This document shows positions 41,071-49,574 of a stretch of DNA of 60,120 bases, piece after piece. The notes under the pieces are model-generated. The model did not search any database, was not told where the DNA came from, and saw nothing but the letters and a program-made list of their open reading frames with translations. The position numbers and the translations under genes were made by a program. The stretch's first letter is position 1. Every line of letters begins with the position of its first letter. Source of the DNA: Akkermansia muciniphila (GTDB lineage Bacteria > Verrucomicrobiota > Verrucomicrobiia > Limisphaerales > UBA9464); NCBI GenBank assembly GCA_945900455.1, contig CAMDJH010000005.1, positions 1 through 60,120 on the forward strand, read 5' to 3'.

Positions 41071-41097
41071 AGCCGTGCATGGGTGCACGGCTTTTTT
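41071..41097 (+). terminator. Intrinsic terminator of the pil operon
   Basis: AGCCGTGCA at 41071-41079 pairs perfectly with TGCACGGCT at 41084-41092, with a four-base loop and a run of T to 41097. It lies 40 bases after the stop of the last exported protein. Confidence 0.92.
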
Positions 41098-41173
41098 CTT
41101 GCACGGATTTGAGAGCGGCCTGGACCTTACAGCAGAGGAGTAGTGAGTCGAAGGACGGCACGGATCGACTTCT

Positions 41174-41764
41174 ATGATTGCGATTGGCATAACCGGTGGA
41201 ATTGGGATGGGTAAATCCACGGCCGCGGCGTGGTTGTGCAAGCGAGGAGAATCGGTCTGCGACACGGATATTCTCGCCCGGGATTTGGTTATGCCCGGCC
41301 AACCCGCTTTGAAGGAGATCGTCGATCGGTTTGGGCCCACTGCCTTGGAGCCGGATGGTCAACTCGATCGACGATGGCTCGCGGAACGGGTTTTCACGGA
41401 TGATTCAGCTCGGAATCAACTTGAGCAAATCCTGCACCCGAGGATTCATGAGAAATGGAAATCCTGGGTGACGCAAGCCGGTCTCCAGGGCGCTACCCGT
41501 GCGTTCGTGGTGATCCCGTTGCTTTTTGAAAAGGGCTACCAATCGGAGTTCGACCAAGTAGTTTGCCTCGGGTGCACGGCCGGAACCCAGCGGCGTCGAT
41601 TGCGTGAAAGGGGTTGGAACGACTCCCAAATCTCGCAACGAAATGCGACGCAATTGACGACCGATTTCAAAATGGCTCATTCCAATTTTGTCGTCTGGAC
41701 GGAAGGGCTCCTGGCGGTTCATGAATCCCAGTGGACTCTTGTTTTGGCGAGGCTTGGGGGCTAA
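41174..41764 (+). CDS. coaE: Dephospho-CoA kinase
   Basis: Last enzyme of coenzyme A synthesis, phosphorylating dephospho-CoA at the 3-prime hydroxyl of ribose. It is 196 residues, the normal length. The P-loop GGIGMGKST is at 8-16, the acceptor-binding CDTDILARDLV at about 29-40, and HPRIHEKW and VVIPLLFEKGY are the family blocks in the middle. It is transcribed after the pil-operon terminator and converges with pyrE, with 11 bases between the stops. Confidence 0.95.
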   Translation: MIAIGITGGIGMGKSTAAAWLCKRGESVCDTDILARDLVMPGQPALKEIVDRFGPTALEPDGQLDRRWLAERVFTDDSARNQLEQILHPRIHEKWKSWVTQAGLQGATRAFVVIPLLFEKGYQSEFDQVVCLGCTAGTQRRRLRERGWNDSQISQRNATQLTTDFKMAHSNFVVWTEGLLAVHESQWTLVLARLGG

Positions 41765-41775
41765 TGGCCACCGGA

Positions 41776-42345
41776 CTACTTGCTTCCGGGCTTCACTGCG
41801 GGTATTTCCGCGAGGTCGGCTGGGAGTTGGTCCGGGGAAAACGTTTCAACCTCAAGCGCAATCAGCGAGAACGTCGGAACTCCCAGATCTACTTTCCCGT
41901 TGGAACGATCCACGATCATTCCCACTCCGACCACGGTGCCACCGTGCCGGCGAACAATCTCCATGGTTTCGTTCACGCGGCCTCCTTTTGTCACGACGTC
42001 TTCCACCACTAGGCAGCGCTCGCCCGATCCGATTTTGAATCCCCGGCGGAAGACTAAACTTCCGTCGTCATTCTTTTCCGCAAAGACGAACCGGCATCCC
42101 AGTTGGCGTGCCACTTCTTGGCCAATCACCAACCCACCCAGGGCCGGGGCGATAATCGTCCTCGGCTGCAGATGCCGAACCTTTGCGCTGAGCGCAGCTC
42201 CGAATCGCTCGACCAGCGGCATTTCCTGCAGCGCGAGGGCGCATTGGAAAAATTGCCGGCTGTGCAGACCGCTTCGCAGGACAAAATGCCCGTCGAGCAA
42301 GGCACCGGTTTTGCGGAATAACTGCAGTGCATCGGTCGTTGTCAT
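41776..42345 (-). CDS. pyrE: Orotate phosphoribosyltransferase
   Basis: Pyrimidine synthesis enzyme joining orotate and PRPP to give OMP. It is 189 residues. The PRPP loop VVEDVVTKGG is at 113-122, FAEKND at about 88-93 provides the catalytic Lys and loop, and HFVLRSGLHS at the start is the orotate-binding part. It is the last gene of a minus-strand series with nth and the Fe-S gene upstream; the gap to nth is 49 bases. Confidence 0.95.
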   Translation of the reverse strand: MTTTDALQLFRKTGALLDGHFVLRSGLHSRQFFQCALALQEMPLVERFGAALSAKVRHLQPRTIIAPALGGLVIGQEVARQLGCRFVFAEKNDDGSLVFRRGFKIGSGERCLVVEDVVTKGGRVNETMEIVRRHGGTVVGVGMIVDRSNGKVDLGVPTFSLIALEVETFSPDQLPADLAEIPAVKPGSK

Positions 42346-42394
42346 TGGCGGCCAAGCCTAGGAGGCAACACGACTGCGACAAGCTTGAATCCGT

Positions 42395-43048
42395 TCATGG
42401 CTTTGCTGCGGATGGGCAAAGGATCCTAAGCTCACAGCCCGGACAGTCCGGCTTTCTGGCAGTGCAGCGGCGCCGACCGTGCCAGATCAGCCAATGGCTG
42501 AAAGCAGTCCAAGACTCCACGGGAACAAGCTGTCGGAGGGATTGTTCAATTTTTACCGGTGATGATTCCGAACTCAGCCCGAGGCGCTGGGCGAGGCGGG
42601 CGACGTGCGTATCGACCACGATGCCCAGGTTTAGCCCAAAGGCCGTTCCCAGCACAACATTCGCCGTCTTGCGACCCACCCCCGCGAGAGCGGTCAGCTC
42701 TGCCATCGTCCGGGGCACCTCGCCTCCGTACCGGTCGACCAGTGCTCGACAGCAGGCCTGGATGTTGCGGGCTTTACTGCGATATAACCCAATACGCCGG
42801 ATGTCTTCGGCCAACTTCGCGAGGTCCGCCTCCGCAAAGTCACGGGCCGTTCGGTACTTGTGGAATAAGTCGTTGGTTACGACGTTGACTTGCCGGTCGG
42901 TCGATTGGGCGGAGAGAATTGTCGCGATGAGGAGCTCGAACGGTGAGCGGTGGTTAAGTTCGCAGTGAGCGTCCGGGTAGCCGATCCCGAGCGCCGCAAT
43001 GATCTGAGCGGTCCTTTTCCGGCGATCAACTTGGGATTCGCGACGCAT
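42395..43048 (-). CDS. nth: Endonuclease III
   Basis: DNA glycosylase/AP lyase of base-excision repair that removes oxidised pyrimidines. It is 217 residues from ATG 43048. The helix-hairpin-helix LAGVGRKTANVVL carries the catalytic Lys and VVDTHV the catalytic Asp; the C-terminus has the 4Fe-4S set C-x6-C-x2-C-x5-C (CTARKPDCPGCELRILC). The open frame extends to 43138, but that part overlaps the end of the upstream Fe-S gene and is not family-like. It is 49 bases downstream of that gene. Confidence 0.95.
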   Translation of the reverse strand: MRRESQVDRRKRTAQIIAALGIGYPDAHCELNHRSPFELLIATILSAQSTDRQVNVVTNDLFHKYRTARDFAEADLAKLAEDIRRIGLYRSKARNIQACCRALVDRYGGEVPRTMAELTALAGVGRKTANVVLGTAFGLNLGIVVDTHVARLAQRLGLSSESSPVKIEQSLRQLVPVESWTAFSHWLIWHGRRRCTARKPDCPGCELRILCPSAAKP

Positions 43049-43097
43049 GCGGCGGCTGGCCAAGGTAACCGAGACAGAGCAAGAGAACGCGTGCGAT

Positions 43098-44468
43098 TCA
43101 GCGGTCCTTCGGCCTTGCCTCCCGGTAGGCTTCGGCAAGAAGTGTCACCGGGTGGACAATACGCAGGTCCATGCCGCGTTGGCGGCATCCGTTTTGGATT
43201 TGCAGCAGGCAACCTGGATTTCCCGTGGCGACCGTGGTGGCACCGGTCGTTACGATATGATCGACTTTACGATCGAGAAGCTGTCCTGCCATCTCGGGTT
43301 GGGTAAGATTGTAGATACCGGCGCTCCCGCAGCACCATGTAGATTCGGGGAGCTCGATCAGCTCGACCCCAGGAATTGCCTTCAAGACCTGTCTCGGCTG
43401 GCTGGTGATCTTCTGCCCATGGCAAAGGTGGCACGCCTCGTGATAGGTCACCCGCTGCGTCACCGCCGAAGCCGTCGCCGGTGGCTGAACACCAATTTCC
43501 ACCAACCACTCGTGGATGTCTTTTACCTTGCGATCCCATTCGGCCGCGCGAACCGCGTAGTAGGGATCGTCCGCGAGCAAATGGGAATAATGCTTCAGGT
43601 GCGACCCGCATCCGGCTGCATTGGTGATGATTGCGTCATATTGCCCGGGCGGAAATTGGTCGATCGCTTTTCGGGCGAGCGCTTGGGCCAGTTCCCATTC
43701 CCCATTGTGAGCGTGGAGCGAGCCGCAGCATCCCTGCTCGGGAGGCGTATGGACTTCGCACCCGCTCTGGGCCAGGACTTCGACCGTGTCCCGGTTGACG
43801 TCGCTAAAAATCAAGTCCTGAGCGCACCCTGTCAGCATCGCTACGCGGTATCGTGCAATCCCGCGGGGTGGCGTCACCGGCGAGATCAAGTCTGAAGAGA
43901 AATTTGGCTGGATCGTCGGAGTCATCGCCTCGAGTTCCCGAAGGCGGCGGGGAAGAAGATTGAGGATCCCGCTTCGGCGCACGAGCGTTTGCAGGCCGAG
44001 TTGCTGCCAAAGCCGCAGGAGCGAGCCGACCCATTGGAGTCGAGCGTGCTCCATGAAAAGCCACCGCAACGTAAAGCCCCGGATGAGCGATCGCCGTGGC
44101 GAGTTCAAGACGCCAACGCGCTCCGCTTCGGCGCGAGCGTGTTCGAAGAGCTCGGCGTAATTGACGCCGGCGGGACAGGCTGTCATGCAGGCAAGGCAGC
44201 CCAGACAGAAATACATTTCGTCGGCGAACGCCTTGGTCGGTTCCAGGCGATCGTCCGCGATGGCCCGCATCAGTGCGATGCGTCCCCGTGGACTGTTCCG
44301 TTCCAGGTGGGTTGCGTCATACGTGGGACAGGTCGGCAGGCACAGACCACAGTGCATGCACTGTTGGACCACCGAGTAGTCAAGATCCTTGAGATGAGAT
44401 CGGACGCCGGACATCGTGCGTTGGAGAGTGGCGGTCCCGACAGGAGGTGTCGCTAGCAAAATCGGCAT
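43098..44468 (-). CDS. Glycolate oxidase-type iron-sulfur subunit (GlcF/GlpC-like)
   Basis: A 456-residue Fe-S electron-transfer protein of the GlcF/GlpC class. Two 4Fe-4S ferredoxin motifs are present, CMHCGLCLPTCP and CLGCLACMTACP, followed by two CCG domains with TGCAQDL...QGCCGSLHAHNGE and CHLCHGQ...WCCGSAGIYN. Such subunits pass electrons from a flavin 2-hydroxyacid dehydrogenase to the quinone pool; the catalytic flavoprotein is not in this window. Start ATG 44468 is chosen (ATG 44414 is another option). The region upstream is a divergent promoter region with the small ORF and pilT. Confidence 0.9.
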   Translation of the reverse strand: MPILLATPPVGTATLQRTMSGVRSHLKDLDYSVVQQCMHCGLCLPTCPTYDATHLERNSPRGRIALMRAIADDRLEPTKAFADEMYFCLGCLACMTACPAGVNYAELFEHARAEAERVGVLNSPRRSLIRGFTLRWLFMEHARLQWVGSLLRLWQQLGLQTLVRRSGILNLLPRRLRELEAMTPTIQPNFSSDLISPVTPPRGIARYRVAMLTGCAQDLIFSDVNRDTVEVLAQSGCEVHTPPEQGCCGSLHAHNGEWELAQALARKAIDQFPPGQYDAIITNAAGCGSHLKHYSHLLADDPYYAVRAAEWDRKVKDIHEWLVEIGVQPPATASAVTQRVTYHEACHLCHGQKITSQPRQVLKAIPGVELIELPESTWCCGSAGIYNLTQPEMAGQLLDRKVDHIVTTGATTVATGNPGCLLQIQNGCRQRGMDLRIVHPVTLLAEAYREARPKDR

Positions 44469-44487
44469 AACCTCATCTTGTGGTTGT

Positions 44488-44515
44488 TTGACGCAGATTG
44501 AATGTCTGGTACTGT
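44488..44515 (+). promoter_or_regulatory. Candidate promoter before the small ORF and pilT
   Basis: TTGACG at 44488-44493 and TACTGT at 44510-44515 are 16 bases apart, 55 bases before the small ORF. The -10 match is weak; the region lies between divergent genes. Confidence 0.25.
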
Positions 44516-44569
44516 GACCCTGGATTCCAGTTTGTGTGGGCAAGTTTTTCCAAGACGAAGCCTTGGGCA

Positions 44570-44830
44570 ATGGCCGATGCCGGCGGTTTGAACGTGACTC
44601 TTCTGCCGTCGCAGTTCACTCCGCGCCGCTGTGGCTTGGAATTTGATTCGCAGTGCCGTTGGCCCTTGTTCTCGGAGCTGAAAATCTCCGTCCGGACCGC
44701 CGGACGGGAGTTTTTGATTTGCGCTGAGGTTGTTGCGTGCGACCCGGTCGACGGTGGAATCTGGCGGGTAGCCGTCTTTTTCCTTCAGATTTCGAGCCGC
44801 CCCTCGCAGATTACGTGGCTGGTTGCCTAG
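44570..44830 (+). CDS. Small PilZ-like protein upstream of pilT (putative)
   Basis: An 86-residue protein from ATG 44570. The strand pattern (GLEFDSQCRWPLFSELKISVR, then REFLICAEVVACDP, then WRVAVFFLQI) is that of a small beta-barrel, and resembles PilZ-like proteins, but the RxxxR and DxSxxG c-di-GMP motifs are not present, so binding of c-di-GMP is not supported. It is 51 bases before the pilT ATG and is likely co-transcribed with it; a part in twitching control would fit. The identification is tentative. Confidence 0.55.
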   Translation: MADAGGLNVTLLPSQFTPRRCGLEFDSQCRWPLFSELKISVRTAGREFLICAEVVACDPVDGGIWRVAVFFLQISSRPSQITWLVA

Positions 44831-44881
44831 CGCTTGCCGGGCAACTCCGAGGCGGCGTCGGTTGGGGAGCTTGTATTTTAT

Positions 44882-45970
44882 ATGGAATTACTTCGAGGAA
44901 TTTTGAAAGCCGCCGTCGATGGCGGTGCATCCGACATCCACATCAAGATCGGTGCTCCGGTGATAGTTCGAATCAATCGCCAGTTGATCGCGGTTGATGC
45001 GCCGTCACCGACCACGGCATGGCTCGACAACGTGGTCGAGAAAATGGTCCCGTCGCATGCAAAAAAGCGGCTGGAGGAGGATCGAGAAGTTGATTTCAGT
45101 TACTTTGAGCAGGGGATTGGGCGGTTCCGCACGAACATTTTTCAGCAACGGGGAAGCTTCGCTCTCGCGATGCGTTACGTGAAGACGCAGGTGCCGAGCT
45201 TCGAGGAGTTGGGATTGCTGCCGATCATCAAGGAAATCGCTAAGGCTCCGCGCGGGATCGTGCTCGTGGCCGGAACGACTGGCTGCGGAAAGTCGACGAC
45301 TCTGGCCGCGATGATCGAGCACATTAACGCCAGCTTCAAGAAGCACATTATCACCCTCGAAGATCCAATCGAATTCGTCTTCGACGATAACCAAAGCGTG
45401 ATCGAACAGCGGGAAATCGGGCTGGACAGTGCCAGCTTTGAGCAGGGGCTCAAACATGTGCTTCGCCAGGATCCCGACATTATCATGGTCGGTGAGATGC
45501 GGGATTCCATTTCCTTTCAGGCCGCCATGAGCGCTGCCGATACGGGACATTTGGTCCTTTCAACCTTGCATACGCAGAATGCCGCACAATCGATCGGGCG
45601 AATTCTCGATTTCTTCCGCCCCGAGGAACGGGAACAAATCCGCCGCCAATTGGCGGCAACGCTCCGGGCCGTCATCTGCCAACGAATGGTCGGAACAATT
45701 TCCGGCGGCGTGACGCCGGCCCTTGAGATCCTGATCAACACCCCCACGGTGAAAAAAATGCTCGAAGAAAACCGCTTGGAAAAAATCGGAGCCGCCATCG
45801 AAACGGCTCGTGACGATGGCATGCAGACCTTTAATCAGGCGATGTACGATCTCGTGAAGGAGCGCAAAATCTCCGAGAAAGAAGCCCTCACGAAAGCCAG
45901 CAACCCGCAGGCCCTCGAAATGATGTTCAAGGGAATCTTCCTCGACGAAGGGCGCCGCATTCTCTCGTAA
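44882..45970 (+). CDS. pilT: Type IV pilus retraction ATPase PilT
   Basis: Hexameric ATPase that drives pilus retraction. From ATG 44882 it is 362 residues, usual for PilT. GGASDIHIKIG opens the N-terminal domain; Walker A is GTTGCGKST, and the following Asp box ITLEDPIEFVF, the Walker B region QDPDIIMVGEMRD and the His box TGHLVLSTLHT are all present, with the C-terminal helices containing the ALEILINTP stretch. A GGGGAG lies 12 bases before the ATG. The pil platform genes are 3.8 kb upstream, but pilB, pilC, pilD and the pilin are not in this window. Confidence 0.95.
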   Translation: MELLRGILKAAVDGGASDIHIKIGAPVIVRINRQLIAVDAPSPTTAWLDNVVEKMVPSHAKKRLEEDREVDFSYFEQGIGRFRTNIFQQRGSFALAMRYVKTQVPSFEELGLLPIIKEIAKAPRGIVLVAGTTGCGKSTTLAAMIEHINASFKKHIITLEDPIEFVFDDNQSVIEQREIGLDSASFEQGLKHVLRQDPDIIMVGEMRDSISFQAAMSAADTGHLVLSTLHTQNAAQSIGRILDFFRPEEREQIRRQLAATLRAVICQRMVGTISGGVTPALEILINTPTVKKMLEENRLEKIGAAIETARDDGMQTFNQAMYDLVKERKISEKEALTKASNPQALEMMFKGIFLDEGRRILS

Positions 45971-45983
45971 GAGCCCGCAAGCG

Positions 45984-47258
45984 TCAGGCCGCAGCCGCAG
46001 AATGCTTCCGATCCAGCATGGGCTTGGCTTCCCCTCGGACGACCGCCCGATTGATCCTGACGCCCACGATGTCTCCAGAACCCGGAAGTTCGAACATAAC
46101 GTCTCTCATTAATCGTTCCATCATGGCACGTAGTGCCCGAGCTCCGGTCCCCTTCCGGATGGCTTGCGTGGCAAGCTCTCGGACGGCATCCGGCGTCAGG
46201 ACCAGCTCCGCTCCATCCAATGACAAGAGCCGGGAGAATTGCTTTACCAGGGAGTTCTTGGGCTCGGTGAGAATCTGCACGAGCTGATCTTCGGAGAGCT
46301 CGTCCAGAATCGTCACGACGGGAAGTCGGCCGATAAACTCCGGGATGAAACCGTAGGTCAGCAGATCCTCGGGCTCGATCTTATGAAGGATCTCTTGCGT
46401 CGTTGCCTTGGCGGCTTCGATGGATTCCGGACCCGCCGAAAATCCCATGACGCGCCGGCCAAGGCGCCGCTGAATCACGCGGTCAATGCCCACAAACGCT
46501 CCGCCGCAGATGAACAAAATATTGGTTGTATCGACCTTGATGTACTCCTGCTGAGGATGCTTGCGCCCCCCTTGCGGTGGAACACTGCAGAGAGTGCCTT
46601 CTAAAATCTTCAGCAAACCCTGCTGAACTCCTTCGCCGCTCACGTCCCGGGTGATCGACACGTTTTCCGTTTTGCGTGCGATCTTGTCGATTTCGTCAAT
46701 GTACACGATTCCGACCTGTGCCCGCTTGACGTCATAGTCGGCATTGTGCAGCAGGCGGAGGATGATGTTTTCAACGTCCTCCCCCACGTATCCAGCCTCC
46801 GTGATGGATGTGGCGTCAGCGATTGCAAATGGAACATCCAGGATTCGCGCCAGCGTTCGGGCGAGCATCGTCTTCCCTGAACCCGTCGGCCCCACCACCA
46901 GCACGTTGCTTTTTTCCAATTCAACACCACCCTCGGCGGGCGCGGGAATCTCGGCCCCCACTCCGTTCGACAAGATTCGCTTGTAGTGATTGTACACTGC
47001 GACCGCGAGTGTCCGCTTGGCTTCGTCCTGGCCAATTACAAATTGATCCAGATGGGCTTTGATCGCAGCAGGTTTTGGGACTGTCAGGGAGTGAACCTGC
47101 TTCTGGACGTCCTGTTTCAATTCCTTATCCAGGAGCGTCTTGCAAGTCACCACGCACGTATCGCAGATGTACACCCCGGGACCGGCGATCAGCTTTTTCA
47201 CCTCGGCACGCGACTTGCCGCAAAAGCTGCACATGGTGATCTGGGATGCTCGGGCCAT
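45984..47258 (-). CDS. clpX: ClpX unfoldase
   Basis: AAA+ ATPase subunit of the ClpXP protease. It is 424 residues. The N-terminal C4 zinc finger (CSFC and CDTC) precedes the Walker A GPTGSGKT, the Walker [10 protein letters not shown] and the ClpP-docking loop region; the C-terminal domain carries the sensor-2 GTGARALR motif. It follows clpP by 30 bases on the same strand, the standard clpP-clpX order. Confidence 0.97.
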   Translation of the reverse strand: MARASQITMCSFCGKSRAEVKKLIAGPGVYICDTCVVTCKTLLDKELKQDVQKQVHSLTVPKPAAIKAHLDQFVIGQDEAKRTLAVAVYNHYKRILSNGVGAEIPAPAEGGVELEKSNVLVVGPTGSGKTMLARTLARILDVPFAIADATSITEAGYVGEDVENIILRLLHNADYDVKRAQVGIVYIDEIDKIARKTENVSITRDVSGEGVQQGLLKILEGTLCSVPPQGGRKHPQQEYIKVDTTNILFICGGAFVGIDRVIQRRLGRRVMGFSAGPESIEAAKATTQEILHKIEPEDLLTYGFIPEFIGRLPVVTILDELSEDQLVQILTEPKNSLVKQFSRLLSLDGAELVLTPDAVRELATQAIRKGTGARALRAMMERLMRDVMFELPGSGDIVGVRINRAVVRGEAKPMLDRKHSAAAA

Positions 47259-47288
47259 AGGCGGGGAACTAGTCGAAGTGGCGGGTGA

Positions 47289-47936
47289 TCAGGGAGCCTT
47301 TGGCGCATCGGTGGCAACCACGATGGGAATTTCCCGACGACTGGTAACGACCTCATCGACCAGTCCAAATGCCTTGGCGTCCTCGGAGCTCATGAAATTG
47401 TCCCGGTCGCACGCCTTTTCGACAATGGCATAGGGCTGGCCGGTGTGTTTACTGAGGATGGTATTGAGACGTTGTTTGAGTTTCAGCATATAGTTCACTC
47501 GGATTTCAACGTCACTAGCCTGGCCCTCCGCCCCACCGAGCACTTGGTGGATCATGATGTTTGCATTCGGTAGTGCAAATCGTTTTCCCTTCGTGCCACC
47601 CGCCAGCAGGACCGCTCCCATGCTCGCTGCCTGTCCGATACAGTAAGTGTTCACGTCGCAGGTGAGCCATTGCATTGTATCGTAAATGGCCAAGCCCGCA
47701 GTGACGCTGCCGCCCGGCGAATTGATATAGAAGTGGATGTCCTTCTTCGGATCATTCATCTGGAGGAAGAGAAACTGCGCAACAATCACATTCGCCACCA
47801 TGTCATCCACCGGCGTGCCGAGGAATATGATCCGGTCCACCAGCAATCGGGAGTAAAGGTCGTAACCTCGCTCGCCGCGGCCGGTTTGTTCAATGACATA
47901 CGGGATCGAGAAATTTTGGATGGGCTCGTTTTTCAA
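47289..47936 (-). CDS. clpP: ClpP protease subunit
   Basis: Serine protease of ClpXP. It is 215 residues with an intact triad: Ser105 in [11 protein letters not shown], His130 in NIMIHQ and the Asp in DRDNFM (about 179). The YINSPGG substrate-binding strand is present. It precedes clpX in an operon. Confidence 0.97.
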   Translation of the reverse strand: MKNEPIQNFSIPYVIEQTGRGERGYDLYSRLLVDRIIFLGTPVDDMVANVIVAQFLFLQMNDPKKDIHFYINSPGGSVTAGLAIYDTMQWLTCDVNTYCIGQAASMGAVLLAGGTKGKRFALPNANIMIHQVLGGAEGQASDVEIRVNYMLKLKQRLNTILSKHTGQPYAIVEKACDRDNFMSSEDAKAFGLVDEVVTSRREIPIVVATDAPKAP

Positions 47937-47999
47937 GGCCCGCTAAAGCTAGGAGGGGCGTTCGAGACCGTCAAGGTGGCCCCCTGCTCCATGAACCAC

Positions 48000-48066
48000 C
48001 CCGTCACCCTGCCCTCTCGCCGCCATTTCGAGTGGGGGAGAGGGTGTCCGAAGGGCGGGTGAGGGG
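48000..48066. repeat. Palindromic intergenic repeat (CCCTCTC / GAGAGGG type)
   Basis: The arm CCCGTCACCCTGCCCTCTC at 48000-48018 is largely complementary to 48038-48066, in two stems (CCCTCTC/GAGAGGG and TCACCC/GGGTGA) separated by an asymmetric loop. Elements of this form (ending GGGTGAGGGG) are common dispersed repeats in many bacterial genomes. It fills most of the gap between the DUF1501 gene and clpP. Confidence 0.7.
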
Positions 48067-48069
48067 ACG

Positions 48070-49533
48070 CTACGCGATGATTTCTTGGATGGGCTTCCCG
48101 TGGTCGATTTCGAGGCGTTTGCGCCCGGGAATCTCGAGTTTGCGCGAATCGAGCCCCAATTGGTGAAGGAGGGTCGCGTGGATGTCCGTGACATAATGAC
48201 GATTCTCGGTGGCGTGGAACCCGATTTCATCGGTTGCGCCGTGGACGACCCCGCGTTTCAACCCGCCCCCGGCCATCCAGACCGTGAATCCGAAGATGTG
48301 ATGATCCCGGCCGTCCGAGCCTTGAGTGCCGGGCGTGCGTCCAAACTCGGTGGCGAAAATGACGAGCGTCTCATCCAGCAAGCCACGGCGGTCGAGGTCT
48401 TCGAGCAGACCGCCGATCGGTTGATCCACGGCCAGGGCATTGGTGGTGTGGTTCTTTTTGAGACCCCCATGGGCATCCCAAGCGCCGGCACCGCCTCCGC
48501 CGTGTTGGATCTGAATGAAGCGCACGCCGCGTTCGACGAAGCGTCGCGCCGCCAAGAGTTGCATCCCGAAGTCCCGGCAGTGGGGTTGATCCAACCCGTA
48601 GAGTGCCTTCGTCTCCTCCGTTTCCTTGGAGAAATCCACGACGCCCGGGACGGATTGCTGCATGCGGAATGCCAGTTCGTAGGAGGCGACGCGTGCAGCG
48701 ATGGCGGGGTCCTGAGGATACTCGACCCCTCGCAGACCATTGAGACGTTGGATCAAGTCCATTCCGATGCGCTGGGCGTCACTTGAAAACGGGCGCTCGG
48801 GACGGCCGAAGTCCAAGGGATTACTGGGGTCGATGCGAAGGGGGACCGCGTCGTGGGCGGGGCCGAGGTAGTGGCCATCCCGTTTGTTCCAATACTCGCG
48901 CGTGCCCATCGAAATGAATTGGGGTAGGTTTTCATTCAACGAACCCAACCCGTAGTGGACCCAGGCGCCGAGCGTCGGAAAGTCGCCGTCGTTTTGATGG
49001 CGCCCCGAATGGAATTGAGTTTGAGCGCCGTGATTGCTGTCCGTGGTCCAGAGTGAACGGACGATTGCCAGTCGATCCACGTTGCGGGCCACATGGGGAA
49101 ACCAATCGCTGACCTCGATGCCGCTCTTGCCGTGTTGTTTGAAGCCGATTTGGAGTGGAAAGAGGGTGTTCCGCTGGTTTCCGTTCGCGTCGGGAACTAC
49201 CAGTCTTTCGAGAGCGAGCTTCTTCGGATTTTGGACGTCGGCGAACGGCGTTTCGGCGATGGTTTTGCCGGCGTATTTTGTCAGCATGGGCTTCGGGTCG
49301 AAGCTTTCCATGTGACTGATCCCGCCGTTCATAAAGAGCCAGATGACGCTTTTTGCTTTCGGAGTGCGGTGCGGTTGGCCGGTGGCAGGACTCCAAACGT
49401 CGGTGCTTGCCAACCCATCGCGTTGCAGCATGGCTCCCAAGGCAAGTCCGGTGAACCCCATCCCCACATCGGCCAAAAACGTGCGGCGACGGAGGCATCC
49501 AGAGGAGAGACTCGGTTGAATTCGGTTCGTCAT
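48070..49533 (-). CDS. DUF1501 domain exported protein (Tat signal)
   Basis: A 487-residue protein of the DUF1501 family, which has an alkaline phosphatase/sulfatase-like fold. A twin-arginine-type signal is visible at 15-20 (RRRTFL) with a hydrophobic stretch after it (FTGLALGAM). Family blocks are [36 protein letters not shown] and the closing [20 protein letters not shown]. Its activity is not known, and it is nearly always paired with a PSD1/DUF1553 protein in PVC bacteria, as here: that gene ends 41 bases upstream on the same strand. Confidence 0.93.
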   Translation of the reverse strand: MTNRIQPSLSSGCLRRRTFLADVGMGFTGLALGAMLQRDGLASTDVWSPATGQPHRTPKAKSVIWLFMNGGISHMESFDPKPMLTKYAGKTIAETPFADVQNPKKLALERLVVPDANGNQRNTLFPLQIGFKQHGKSGIEVSDWFPHVARNVDRLAIVRSLWTTDSNHGAQTQFHSGRHQNDGDFPTLGAWVHYGLGSLNENLPQFISMGTREYWNKRDGHYLGPAHDAVPLRIDPSNPLDFGRPERPFSSDAQRIGMDLIQRLNGLRGVEYPQDPAIAARVASYELAFRMQQSVPGVVDFSKETEETKALYGLDQPHCRDFGMQLLAARRFVERGVRFIQIQHGGGGAGAWDAHGGLKKNHTTNALAVDQPIGGLLEDLDRRGLLDETLVIFATEFGRTPGTQGSDGRDHHIFGFTVWMAGGGLKRGVVHGATDEIGFHATENRHYVTDIHATLLHQLGLDSRKLEIPGRKRLEIDHGKPIQEIIA

Positions 49534-49574
49534 GGTGCGAGGTCTTTATTGAAGTGGGAGGCGCGGAACTGGAT

